Shown here: piece after piece, positions 1 through 7,979 of the stretch
Numbering within the stretch: the first letter of the stretch is position 1
How the letters are laid out: the number at the start of each line of letters is the position of its first letter
Assembly (NCBI GenBank): GCA_041393495.1
Contig: JAWKKA010000008.1
Span: forward strand, 62,001-126,000
Reading direction: 5' to 3'
Length of the DNA stretch: 64,000 nucleotides
Source: RHKX01 sp041393495
GTDB taxonomy: Bacteria > Actinomycetota > Thermoleophilia > Solirubrobacterales > 70-9
Translations under genes and position numbers: made by a program
Notes under the pieces: model-generated
What the model saw: only the letters and a program-made list of their open reading frames with translations
What the model was told of the DNA's origin: nothing
Database searches by the model: none

Positions 1-1062
1 CTCGCCGAGCATGTTGTTGAGCTGGATGCCGGTGCCGGGGACGAACACCCCGGAACCGGAGCCGTTGGAGCAGGTGACGCTCGCGCAGCCGCCATCGTCG
101 TCGAGCGCGGTGATGTGGGTCGTCGAGCCGAGGCGGTCGGCGAGGAAGCGCGCCGCGAAGCCGTCCTCGTAGAGGCCGTCGAGGAACTCCCGCGTCCGCG
201 CCGCCTGGGCGCGCTCCATGACCGTGACGACGCTGACCGGGTCGGTCGCCCCGCCGGCCCGGGTCAGAAGCTCGAGCGCGTACGCGATCAGGACGCCGCC
301 GGAGGAGGGCGGCGGGTTGGTGAGGATCTCGCAGCCCCCGAAGCGGGCCCGGACCGGCTCCCTCACCGCGGTCTCGTAGGCCTCGAGGTCGGCCGCGCCG
401 AGCGTGCCGCCTCGATCGACCATCGTCGCCGCGATCGCCGCGGCGATGTCGCCCCGGTAGAACGGATCGGGCCCCTCGGCGCCGAGGCGCTCGAGGGTCT
501 CGGCGAGCTCGGCGAAGACGGCCCGCTCGCCGAGCCCGAGGATCCGGCCGGCCGGCGCGTAGACCGCGGCACCGGCCGGCTCGCGGGCGAGGATCGGGGC
601 GAGGATCTCGAACAGGTAGTCGTGCTGAGCGGTGACCTCGACACCCTCGCGCGCGAGCCGGACCGCGGGGACGACCAGGTCGGCGAGCGGCATCGAGCCG
701 AACCGGTCGGCCGCCGCGGCGAGCCCGCTGGGAACGCCGGGCACCCCGCAGGAGGCGGGCCCGACGTTGAAGACCTGGGTCGTGCCCCCGAAGTCGATCT
801 CGATCGGCTCGAGCTCGACGCCGCGCTCGCGCCCGTCGAGCCCGCCCGCGGAGACGAAGAAGTCGAGCAGGGTCGCATCGCCCCCCGGCGTGTGGACGAG
901 CATGAACCCGCCCGCGCCGAGGCCGGTCAGCGGGCTCTCGGCGACGACCGACGCGAGGACCGCCGCGATCGCGGCGTCGACCGCGTTGCCGCCCTCGCGC
1001 AATGCCCACGCGCCCGCGGCGGCGGTGGCCGGATGCCCGCCGGCGACGGCGCCGCGACTCAC
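1..1062 (-). CDS. ggt: gamma-glutamyltransferase, partial (C-terminal end outside window)
   Basis: Gamma-glutamyltranspeptidase transfers or hydrolyses the gamma-glutamyl group of glutathione and related compounds. The precursor cleaves itself into two subunits, and the new N-terminal Thr is the nucleophile. Here the large-subunit region begins with a typical glycine/alanine-rich GHPATAAAGAWALREGGNAVD segment near residue 10, continues through ESPLTGLGAGGFML, and reaches the GSTTHITALD junction, where Thr at about residue 314 should be the nucleophile. The small subunit runs off the window edge. The GTG at 1062 is the only sensible start; it lies 13 bases after the ftsZ stop with no strong ribosome site, so the two genes may be translated from one message. 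The large subunit is shorter than in E. coli. No signal peptide is visible, so location is uncertain. Confidence 0.93.
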   Translation of the reverse strand, partial: MSRGAVAGGHPATAAAGAWALREGGNAVDAAIAAVLASVVAESPLTGLGAGGFMLVHTPGGDATLLDFFVSAGGLDGRERGVELEPIEIDFGGTTQVFNVGPASCGVPGVPSGLAAAADRFGSMPLADLVVPAVRLAREGVEVTAQHDYLFEILAPILAREPAGAAVYAPAGRILGLGERAVFAELAETLERLGAEGPDPFYRGDIAAAIAATMVDRGGTLGAADLEAYETAVREPVRARFGGCEILTNPPPSSGGVLIAYALELLTRAGGATDPVSVVTVMERAQAARTREFLDGLYEDGFAARFLADRLGSTTHITALDDDGGCASVTCSNGSGSGVFVPGTGIQLNNMLGE

Positions 1063-1075
1063 CGGCGGAGCCGCC

Positions 1076-2461
1076 CTAATTGGGGATGAACTCGGGAACG
1101 TCGATGCCGAGGTCGGCCGGGCGCTCCTCGTAGTCGGGGACGCGCCGGGCCCCCGAGCTCTCCCCGCGTCGCGCCGACGGTCGCGCCGTCGAGCGCTGCA
1201 CACCCGTCGAGGTCCCGTCGGCGCGGCGGCCGCGGGCGTCGAATCGGGTCGCGATCACGGTCACCCAGATCTGCTCGTCGAGCGTGTCGTCGATGGTGGC
1301 GCCGAAGATGATGTGGGCCTCGGGATGGGCCGCCTCCTGGATGACCCGGGCAGCCTCGGAGATCTCGACCAGCGACATGTCACTGCCGCCGGTGATCGAC
1401 AGCAGGATCGATCGCGCGCCCTCGATCGAGGTCTCGAGCAGTGGCGAGGAGATCGCCCGTTCCGCGGCGAACGTCGCCCGCGTGTCGCCGGTGCCCATGC
1501 CGATCCCGAGCAGGGCCGGGCCGGCGTCGCGCATCGTCGTCCGGACGTCGGCGAAGTCGAGGTTGATCAGCGCCGGCAGCGTGATCAGGTCGGAGATGCC
1601 CTGGACGCCCTGACGGAGCACGTCGTCGGCGACCCGGAAGGCCTCGACCATCGAGGTGTTGCGCTCGAGCACCGAGAGCAGCCGGTCGTTGGGGACGACG
1701 ATCAGCGTGTCGACCTCGCCGGCGAGCGCGTCGACGCCCTTCTCCGCCTGCTTGGCGCGCCGCGTCCCCTCGAAGCCGAACGGCCGCGTGACGATGCCGA
1801 CCGTGAGCGCGCCGACGTCGCGGGCGAGGCGGGCGATCACCGGCGCGGCGCCGGTGCCGGTGCCGCCGCCGGCACCGGCGGCGACGAAGACCATGTCCGA
1901 GCCCTTCAGCATCCGCTTGATCCGGTCCTGCTCCTCGAACGCGGCGCGGTAGCCGAGCTCGGGATCGGAACCGGAGCCGAGGCCCCGGGTGACGCCACCG
2001 CCGATGTGGATGGTCAGGTCGGCGGCGCTCTGCTGGAGCGACTGCAGATCGGTGTTGACCGCCATGAACTCGACGCCGGTGATCCCGGCCTCGACCATGC
2101 GGTTGACCGCGTTGACGCCGCCGCCGCCGACGCCGACGACCCGGATCAGCGGATCGCTGACCTGCGGCGGGGCCGTCGCCGGCGTGCGCGCCGGCTCCGA
2201 GCGGCCGTAGGCGGGCTCGCGATCGGCGGGGTCACTGCTGAAGACGTCGCGGAGGCGGTCCTTGGCCGGCCGTCCGGCCGCGGCGTCCTCCTCGTGCTCG
2301 TCGCCGGCTGAAGCCGGTTCCGGCTCGCGCTCCGGCTCGCGCTCGGCGCGGACGGGCTGCGGCTCCGGCTCGCGCCGCGACTTCGGGCGAGCGGGCGGCT
2401 CCGGTGGGTCCTCGGGCGTCTCGGTCGAGCGGAAGAGGTCCGCGAGCGGTCCCTCGCGCAT
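1076..2461 (-). CDS. ftsZ: cell division protein FtsZ with long N-terminal extension
   Basis: FtsZ is the tubulin-like GTPase that forms the division ring. The GTPase core starts near residue 105 (DPLIRVVGVGGGGVNAVNRM), the tubulin signature GGGTGTG is at about residues 198-204, and NDRLL plus the T7-loop region NLDFADVRTTM are intact. The C terminus ends in DLGIDVPEFIPN, similar to the actinobacterial conserved tail that binds SepF/FtsA-like partners. The N-terminal ~100 residues are unusual: a charged Pro/Glu/Arg linker framed by two similar short motifs, PLADLFRST (residues 5-13) and RLRDVFSSD (about 70-78). I chose ATG 2461 because it follows the parA stop and has GAAGGAA upstream; an in-frame ATG at 2488 would overlap parA. 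It is probably co-transcribed with the upstream parA-like gene. Confidence 0.96.
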   Translation of the reverse strand: MREGPLADLFRSTETPEDPPEPPARPKSRREPEPQPVRAEREPEREPEPASAGDEHEEDAAAGRPAKDRLRDVFSSDPADREPAYGRSEPARTPATAPPQVSDPLIRVVGVGGGGVNAVNRMVEAGITGVEFMAVNTDLQSLQQSAADLTIHIGGGVTRGLGSGSDPELGYRAAFEEQDRIKRMLKGSDMVFVAAGAGGGTGTGAAPVIARLARDVGALTVGIVTRPFGFEGTRRAKQAEKGVDALAGEVDTLIVVPNDRLLSVLERNTSMVEAFRVADDVLRQGVQGISDLITLPALINLDFADVRTTMRDAGPALLGIGMGTGDTRATFAAERAISSPLLETSIEGARSILLSITGGSDMSLVEISEAARVIQEAAHPEAHIIFGATIDDTLDEQIWVTVIATRFDARGRRADGTSTGVQRSTARPSARRGESSGARRVPDYEERPADLGIDVPEFIPN

Positions 2462-2471
2462 GCTCGCCCGC

Positions 2472-3653
2472 TTATTCCTTCGAGCCATGTTCCAGGACCT
2501 CCTCAGCCAGATCGCGGTAGCACTGGGCCGCAGCGCTCTGCGGATCGTACTTGAGGACGGAGCTGCCTTTCACCGGCGCCTCGGCGAACTTGATCGCCTT
2601 CCGGATCCGCGACTTGAAGACGAGGTCCCCGAAGTTCTCCTCGAGGATCTCGACGGCCTCCTTCGCGTGGATCGTCCTGGTGTCCAGCATCGTCGGCAGG
2701 ATGCCCTCGATCTGCACCTCCGGGTTGAGGTTCTCGCGGATCATCTCGAGCGTGTTCTGGAGCTGGACGAGGCCCCGCATCGACAGGTACTCGCACTGGA
2801 CCGGGACGATCACCTTGTCGGCCGCGGTCAGCGCGTTGATCGTCAACAGGCCGAGGCTCGGCGGGGTGTCGATGCAGACGTAGTCGTACTCGTCGGCGAC
2901 CTGCGCGAGCGCTTTCTGCAGCGACCGCTCACGGCCGATCTGGGTGCTCATCGCGATCTCGGCGCCCGCGAGGTCGATCGAGGAGACCGCGATGTCGACC
3001 TCGCGGCGCTCGATGATCTCCTTGATCGGCATCCGCTCGACGAGCACGTGGTAGAGGCTCTTCTCGACGGTGTCGGGATCGATCCCCTGGCTCATCGTCA
3101 GGTTGCCCTGCGGGTCGAGATCGACGCAGAGGACGCGGTGGCCGGATTCCGAGAGCGCGACCGCGAGGTTCAGCGTCGTCGTCGTCTTCGCGACGCCACC
3201 CTTCTGGTTGGCGAAGGCGAAGACCTGCATCGTCCGCTCGGCGGCCGGCTCCTCCGGCTCGGGCGCGTACGGATGGCGACGCTTCGGGGTCGGCCCGATC
3301 AGCTCGTCGGCGGAGACGCGGCCGTCATCGGCGTCCTCGTCCTCGGCGCCCGCGACGGCACGGCGCAACTCCTCCTTGTCGAGCCTGCGGGCCGGGGGCG
3401 GGACCGGCTCCTCCGTCGTCCGTCGCTCCGGCTCCGGCTTCGCGGGCGGCGCGGCGCGGCGCTCGAGCTCACGGAGCTCGTCGCCGTACGGGTCGGCGAC
3501 GACACCGGGCACGGCGGCCGGCGCGGCCGCGCGCGGCTCGGGCGGCGACTCGCCGCCGCCTGCCGTCGCCTCGGCCTCGGTGTCCTGCGGCTCGCGGGCG
3601 AGCTCGCCCGCGTCGTCGTGCCCTTCCGGATTCTTCCTGTTGAACAAGCCCAT
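2472..3653 (-). CDS. ParA/Soj-family ATPase with long acidic N-terminal region
   Basis: This is a 393-residue ParA-type Walker ATPase. The deviant Walker A motif KGGVAKTT is at about residues 151-158, followed by VDLDPQGNLT and CIDTPPSLGLLTINAL, and the C-terminal half is typical of chromosome or plasmid partition ATPases. About 140 residues of Pro/Glu/Ala-rich, probably disordered sequence precede the ATPase domain and start with MGLFNRKN, which could be a short targeting peptide. No parB gene is adjacent; instead the gene ends 10 bases before the chosen ftsZ start. A division-linked positioning role (MinD/MipZ-like) is therefore at least as likely as chromosome segregation, but that is inference. 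The start ATG at 3653 was preferred over upstream in-frame codons because family similarity and composition break there. Confidence 0.9.
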   Translation of the reverse strand: MGLFNRKNPEGHDDAGELAREPQDTEAEATAGGGESPPEPRAAAPAAVPGVVADPYGDELRELERRAAPPAKPEPERRTTEEPVPPPARRLDKEELRRAVAGAEDEDADDGRVSADELIGPTPKRRHPYAPEPEEPAAERTMQVFAFANQKGGVAKTTTTLNLAVALSESGHRVLCVDLDPQGNLTMSQGIDPDTVEKSLYHVLVERMPIKEIIERREVDIAVSSIDLAGAEIAMSTQIGRERSLQKALAQVADEYDYVCIDTPPSLGLLTINALTAADKVIVPVQCEYLSMRGLVQLQNTLEMIRENLNPEVQIEGILPTMLDTRTIHAKEAVEILEENFGDLVFKSRIRKAIKFAEAPVKGSSVLKYDPQSAAAQCYRDLAEEVLEHGSKE

Positions 3654-4650
3654 GGTGACCGCATATTCGGCCACCGCAGGCGGTTTCCTTCCGGCCTTTG
3701 CGAACCGGTCTCGGCGCGGCTGGGAGAATCCGCCGATCGCCGGCCTGCTCGACAAGCGGCTCGCCTTCATCACCGGCAAGGGCGGGGTCGGCAAGACGAC
3801 CGTCGCCTACGCGCTCGGCCTCGCGGCGGCGGCCGCCGGCAAGCGGGCGATCGTCTGCGAGATCGCCGGCCAGGAGCGCGGGGCGGCGCTGTTCGACCGG
3901 CCCCCGATCGGGTTCGCCGAGACGGAGCTGGACCAGAACCTCTGGGCGATCTCGATCGACCCCGACAGGATGGTTCGCGAGTACCTGGAGATGCTGCTGC
4001 CGGTCCGGGCGATGGCCTCGCTGCTGTACCGCAGCCACCTGTTCGCCTACCTCGCCGCGGCGACGCCGGGGCTGCAGGAGGTCGTCTCGATCGGCAAGGC
4101 CTACGAGCTGACCCTCGACGCCCGCCGCGCGCCCGACGCCGGCCGGACCTACGACATCGTGATCGTCGACGCGCCCGCCACCGGGCACGGGATCGGGTTC
4201 CTCGAGGCTCCAGGGACCTTCCGCCGGATCGCCCGCGGCGGGCCACTCGCCGACCAGGCGGCGCGGATCGAGCGGATGATCACCGACCGGCGCGCGAGCG
4301 GCGTCGGGATCGTCGCCAGCCCCGAGGAGATGGCGGTGAACGAGTCCGCCGACCTCGCCGCCGGGCTCGAGGAGGCCGGCGTCGCGCTCGAGGAGCTCTA
4401 CGTGAACGGGCTCTACCCGGAGCGCTTCTCGGCGCCGGAGCTCGACCGGATTCGGACGGCGCGTGAGCAGCTCCCGTCGGCCGCGCTCGATGCGGCGGTC
4501 GCCGAGGCGGAGCGCGCCGCGACCCAGCGGATCGAGCTCGAGCGCCTCCGCGAGGTCCTCCCCGGAGTCCCGGTCCACGAGCTGCCCTTCCTGTTCAGCG
4601 TCGGGTTCGGGCTCGACGAGCTGCGGCGGATCGCGGCGGTGATCGTATGA
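3652..4650 (+). CDS. ArsA-family ATPase, first of an overlapping pair (start uncertain)
   Basis: This is a P-loop ATPase of the ArsA/GET3 class, with KGGVGKTT close to the N terminus, EIAGQERGAALF, and the DAPATGHGIGFLEAPGTFRRI segment typical of actinobacterial ArsA-like proteins. These proteins usually occur as adjacent pairs, as here, and are annotated as anion-transporting ATPases, but their true substrate is unknown. The reading frame opens far upstream. The only in-frame ATG/GTG codons near the domain are at 3652 and 3655, which overlap the start codon of the divergent parA gene and would leave almost no promoter. Family members normally begin just before LLDKRLAFITGKGG, near 3736, where GGGAG precedes an ATC codon by nine bases. 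The 4-base ATGA overlap with the next gene indicates translational coupling. Confidence 0.85.
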   Translation: MVTAYSATAGGFLPAFANRSRRGWENPPIAGLLDKRLAFITGKGGVGKTTVAYALGLAAAAAGKRAIVCEIAGQERGAALFDRPPIGFAETELDQNLWAISIDPDRMVREYLEMLLPVRAMASLLYRSHLFAYLAAATPGLQEVVSIGKAYELTLDARRAPDAGRTYDIVIVDAPATGHGIGFLEAPGTFRRIARGGPLADQAARIERMITDRRASGVGIVASPEEMAVNESADLAAGLEEAGVALEELYVNGLYPERFSAPELDRIRTAREQLPSAALDAAVAEAERAATQRIELERLREVLPGVPVHELPFLFSVGFGLDELRRIAAVIV

Positions 4651-5756
4651 GCGCCCACCTCGACGCGATCCTCGCCGGCCGCTCGATCTGCATCTGCGCG
4701 GGCTCGGGCGGCGTCGGCAAGACGACGACCGCGGCGGCGATCGGGCTCGCGATGGCCGGCCGCGGCCTCAAGGTCGCGGTCCTGACGATCGACCCGGCGC
4801 GGCGGCTGGCGGACTCGCTCGGGCTCGCCGAGCTCGGCAACGTGCCGAGCCGCGTCGAGCTCGACGACACCGGGGACGGCGCCGGCGAGCTCTGGGCGAT
4901 GATGCTCGACGCGAAGGCGACCTTCGACGAGGTGATCGACCGCTACGCGCCCGACGAGGAAGCGCGGCGGCGGATCATCGACAACCGGATCTACCAGCAG
5001 ATCTCGGGTGCGCTCGCCGGCTCGCAGGAGTACATGGCGATGGAGAAGCTCTACGAGCTCGACGACGAAGGCGACTTCGACCTGCTCGTCCTCGACACGC
5101 CGCCGTCGCGCAACGCCCTCGACTTCCTCGATGCCCCGCGCCGCGTCACCCAGTTCGTGGAGGGGCGAGCGATCCGGCTGTTCATCCGTCCGACCGGCCT
5201 CGGCGCCCGGATCGCCGGTCGCGGCTTCGCGGTCGTCTCGGCGATGCTGCGCAGGGTCACCGGCGGCGATCTGATCGCCGACCTCTCGGAGTTCTTCTCG
5301 GCGATGGCGGGGCTGATCGGCGGGTTCCGCGATCGCGCCGAACGGGTCGAGGGGCTGCTCGGCGACGAGCGGACGACGTTCCTGATCGTCACCGGTCCCG
5401 CCGGGGAGCCGATCACCGAGGCGCGGTACCTGCGCGCCAAGCTCGCCGAAGGCGATCTGCCGCTCGGCGCGATGATCGTCAACCGCGTCCACGTGACGAC
5501 CGGTCCCGAGATCGGACACGGGGACGCGCGCGAGGCCCTTCTCGCCGCGCTCGCCGACCCCGACCTGGTCGAGCGGGTGCTCGCCGCGTACGGCGACCGC
5601 CAGCTCCTCGCCGACCGCGACCGTGCGAACATCGCCGCCCTCCGCGCCAGCTCGCCCGGCGTCCCCGTCTTCGAGGTCCCCGAGCTCAGCGACGAGATCC
5701 ACGACCTGACCGGGCTGCGCGCGTTCGCGGGCCTGCTCATGCCCGACGGCGGCTGA
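4647..5756 (+). CDS. ArsA-family ATPase, second of an overlapping pair
   Basis: This 369-residue ArsA/GET3-type ATPase has Walker A GSGGVGKTTT at about residues 19-28, the ArsA-family segment TIDPARRLADSLGL after it, and VLDTPPSRNALDFLDAP as the Walker B/switch region. The hydrophobic stretch around residues 170-235 (RLFIRPTGLGARIAGRGFAVVSAML and SEFFSAMAGLIGGF) is what paired actinobacterial ArsA proteins carry. The start overlaps the previous stop (ATGA), so the two proteins are probably made in equal amounts and may form a heterodimer. No arsenic genes (arsR, arsB, arsC) are nearby, so an arsenite-efflux role is not supported by context. Confidence 0.92.
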   Translation: MSAHLDAILAGRSICICAGSGGVGKTTTAAAIGLAMAGRGLKVAVLTIDPARRLADSLGLAELGNVPSRVELDDTGDGAGELWAMMLDAKATFDEVIDRYAPDEEARRRIIDNRIYQQISGALAGSQEYMAMEKLYELDDEGDFDLLVLDTPPSRNALDFLDAPRRVTQFVEGRAIRLFIRPTGLGARIAGRGFAVVSAMLRRVTGGDLIADLSEFFSAMAGLIGGFRDRAERVEGLLGDERTTFLIVTGPAGEPITEARYLRAKLAEGDLPLGAMIVNRVHVTTGPEIGHGDAREALLAALADPDLVERVLAAYGDRQLLADRDRANIAALRASSPGVPVFEVPELSDEIHDLTGLRAFAGLLMPDGG

Positions 5757-5788
5757 GCCGCGGCCGACGGCGCGGGGGCGGCCACCGA

Positions 5789-5816
5789 TCGGGGTCCGGG
5801 GCGCCGGATCCCCCGA
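5789..5816. terminator. hairpin between convergent genes
   Basis: A strong GC hairpin (TCGGGGTCCGG with CCGGATCCCCCGA, loop GGCG) lies in the 80-base gap between the plus-strand ArsA pair and the minus-strand gene that ends at 5837. There is no U tract, so it is a candidate bidirectional terminator by position and structure only. Confidence 0.45.
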
Positions 5817-5836
5817 CCACCGCGGTGCGGACGGGC

Positions 5837-7720
5837 TCAGCCGGCGGCGCGGCGCGGAGCGTTGCGGCCGACCGTCCAGTCGGTCTCGGTCCGCGGGAAC
5901 AGGTACTCGACGCGGGCCTTGACCTCCTCGCGGTCCAGCGGCGGCCGCGACAGCTCGCTGAGATGGTTCGGCCGGGCGGGGAAGTCCATCGTCGCGCCGT
6001 CGTCGATCTCGTCGAGCCAGCCGCCGCCGCTCGCCGTCGGCGAGGGCTCGCGGGCGAGCTCGCCGGCAACCTCCTCGTCGAGGAACGTGATCGAGGGGGC
6101 CCCGAGGACCTCGTCCTCTCCGGCGACCGCTGCAGCAGCGTCGGGGTCGGGCTCCTCGCCGGGGACGATCAGCGGCAGGTGGACCTGCCGGCGCTCGCGG
6201 CCGGGCGGCTCTGCGGCCATCGCCGTCGTCGTCGGCTCGCCGCTCGGCAGGCCCTCCCCCCGCTCCACGGGCTCCGCCGGCTCGGAGGGCTCGATCCGCG
6301 CGGCGAGGATCTCCTCGTCGTCGCTGTCGAAGCCGAGATCGAGGCTCGGCTCGGTCGCGGCGTCCGGGGTCACGACCTCGTCGGGCTCGATCGCGTCGAT
6401 CTCCCACTCGGTATCGGTGCCAAGCTCCGTCGGCGAGCCCTCGCCGACGGCGAGGCCGTCGGCGAGCAGCGCCTCGTCGGCGGCGGCGCGGAAGTCGGTC
6501 CCGATCTCGCCGGTGACCCCGCGGCGGAGGATCGCCCGCAGCAGCTCCTCGATCCGGCCGGCGATCTCCGACGGCCCGGGGGCGCCGTCGGCGCGCGTCG
6601 GCTCGCCGCTCCAGAGCTCGCGCTCCAGGGCGACCGCCTGCTCGACGGCGGCCTTGGCGTCGCCCCGAGCGCCGGCGTCGTCCTCGGCGAGGGCAGCGAC
6701 GCGCATCGGCAGCCCGACCCCGGCCGGGCCCTCGCCCTCGAGCAGGAAGCGCAGCGCAAGCAGGTGGTCGTTGAGCGCGTCGATCGCCCCGCGACGGTCG
6801 AGCCCGGCCTCGAAGCGGAGCAGGGCGCGGCGCAGCCGCGCGACCCGGCGGGGGTGCACGGACACGGTCCGCGCGAGATCGGTGACGACGTCGAGATCGG
6901 ACTCGGTGAGCCGGTAGCCACCCGGTCGCGGCTTGCCGGCTCCGGTGGCGATCCGGCGCCAGCGATCGCCGGCGACGCGAACCCAGCCATGGGGGCCGAG
7001 GCCGACGCCACCGGGCTTGAGGAGGCGCAGGGTCATGATGACCCGCTCGAAGGTCCTGGCGACGCGGTCGCCGGCGCCGCCGAGGCCGCCGTCCTCGTCG
7101 AGGGCGACGCGGGCGCTGATCAGGAAGGTCGGCTCCCAGGCGGCGCCGCCGGGACGCTCGCCGCGGGCCGCCTCGGACGGCACGTCGACAGCGTCCGCGC
7201 GCACGATCGCCGCGTCACCGAGGTCGAGCCGGGTCGCCGGCATCTGAAAGCCGACCAACGGCACGATCGCCTCGACCTCGCCGGCCTCCGGCTCGGCGCA
7301 CTCCTCGATCTCGGCGACCGCGGCGGCGAACCGCTCGTCGTCGATCTCGAAGTCGGCGGACCCGTCCCAGAGCCGGGCCAGGAAGTAGGTGGCGGCGAGA
7401 TTGGCGCGTTCGACGGCGTCGACCGGGGGCGCGATGCCGGCATCCTCGAGGTAGGGCCCGGCGACGTCGGCCCGGCGCATCGTCTCGGTCGCCTCGCGGA
7501 AGCTCTCGAGCTCATGCAGCTCGCCGGCGTTGTCGCGGATGAACCGCGCCGTCAGCGGCCGGTAGTGGCAGAAGGCGAAGCCGTCGCCGGCCTCGCCGAT
7601 CTCGTAGGGAATCTCCTGTCCGCCCTCGACGAGGTCGGTGAACGCCCCGGAGGCGTCGCGGGCGAAGGCGGTCAACGTGTGTCTGAGGTGAAGATCGCGC
7701 ACGGGGCCGTCTTCGCCCAT
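5837..7720 (-). CDS. large uncharacterised protein with HEPN-like helical region
   Basis: This is a 627-residue acidic soluble protein that I do not recognise as a named family. The N-terminal ~160 residues contain conserved-looking aromatic/charged stretches (GFAFCHYRPLTARFIRDNAGELHELESFREATE). The middle (about residues 200-400) looks alpha-helical, with the pattern FERVIMTLRLLKPGGVGLG ... LRRALLRFEAGLDRRGAIDALNDHLLALRFLLEG ... GRIEELLRAILRRG, reminiscent of Apea-like HEPN domains. This is a weak, by-eye resemblance and the RX4-6H catalytic signature is not obvious. The last ~200 residues are low-complexity acidic sequence ending in a conserved-looking KARVEYLFPRTETDWTVGRNAPRR tail. The start ATG at 7720 has a GGGAGGAGG ribosome site 9 bases upstream, preceded by a stable hairpin. 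It is convergent with the ArsA pair. Confidence 0.75.
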   Translation of the reverse strand: MGEDGPVRDLHLRHTLTAFARDASGAFTDLVEGGQEIPYEIGEAGDGFAFCHYRPLTARFIRDNAGELHELESFREATETMRRADVAGPYLEDAGIAPPVDAVERANLAATYFLARLWDGSADFEIDDERFAAAVAEIEECAEPEAGEVEAIVPLVGFQMPATRLDLGDAAIVRADAVDVPSEAARGERPGGAAWEPTFLISARVALDEDGGLGGAGDRVARTFERVIMTLRLLKPGGVGLGPHGWVRVAGDRWRRIATGAGKPRPGGYRLTESDLDVVTDLARTVSVHPRRVARLRRALLRFEAGLDRRGAIDALNDHLLALRFLLEGEGPAGVGLPMRVAALAEDDAGARGDAKAAVEQAVALERELWSGEPTRADGAPGPSEIAGRIEELLRAILRRGVTGEIGTDFRAAADEALLADGLAVGEGSPTELGTDTEWEIDAIEPDEVVTPDAATEPSLDLGFDSDDEEILAARIEPSEPAEPVERGEGLPSGEPTTTAMAAEPPGRERRQVHLPLIVPGEEPDPDAAAAVAGEDEVLGAPSITFLDEEVAGELAREPSPTASGGGWLDEIDDGATMDFPARPNHLSELSRPPLDREEVKARVEYLFPRTETDWTVGRNAPRRAAG

Positions 7721-7735
7721 GCGGACGGGCCTCCT

Positions 7736-7757
7736 CCCTGCAACTTTCGTTGCAGGG
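7736..7757 (-). promoter_or_regulatory. GAAA-tetraloop hairpin abutting the ribosome site of the 7720 gene
   Basis: In the minus-strand mRNA a perfect 9-bp stem (CCCTGCAAC with GTTGCAGGG) closes a GAAA (GNRA) tetraloop. The 3' arm of the stem runs directly into the Shine-Dalgarno GGGAGGAGG of the gene starting at 7720: the final three G of the stem are the first three bases of that site. It could modulate ribosome access or protect the 5' end; it lacks a U tract and so is not a typical terminator. Confidence 0.6.
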
Positions 7758-7781
7758 ATGACTCCGGCGGAATGCTCCGCT

Positions 7782-7950
7782 TCGCGTCCGCTTCCGCCGG
7801 CTCGCTGCCAACGTCCGGCGGCGCTCAGGTCACGGCGCCGCTGCCGCGGCGCCGGAATGCCTGCGCCGCCTCACAGCTACCGATGGACCGTCCTCGCGTC
7901 CGCTTCCGCCGGCTCGCTGCCAACGTCCGGCGGCGCTCAGGTCACGGCGC
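7782..7950. repeat. 57-bp direct repeat, two exact copies
   Basis: Positions 7782-7838 and 7894-7950 are identical over 57 bases and separated by 55 bases, all within the 259-base gap upstream of the 7720 gene and downstream of the HxlR gene. The unit contains CCGGCTCGCTGCCAACGTCC and is not coding in any convincing frame. On the opposite strand its CCGCCGGACGTTGGCAGCG part vaguely resembles the core of the 46-nt elements described elsewhere. Confidence 0.9.
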
Positions 7951-7979
7951 ACCGAACGCGCGCCGCATCGGGCCTGGGC

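Noticed and set aside
3652..5756. Arsenic resistance locus
   Set aside because: The paired ATPases are ArsA-like, but no arsB, arsC, arsD or arsR is present; in actinobacteria such pairs are common without arsenic genes.
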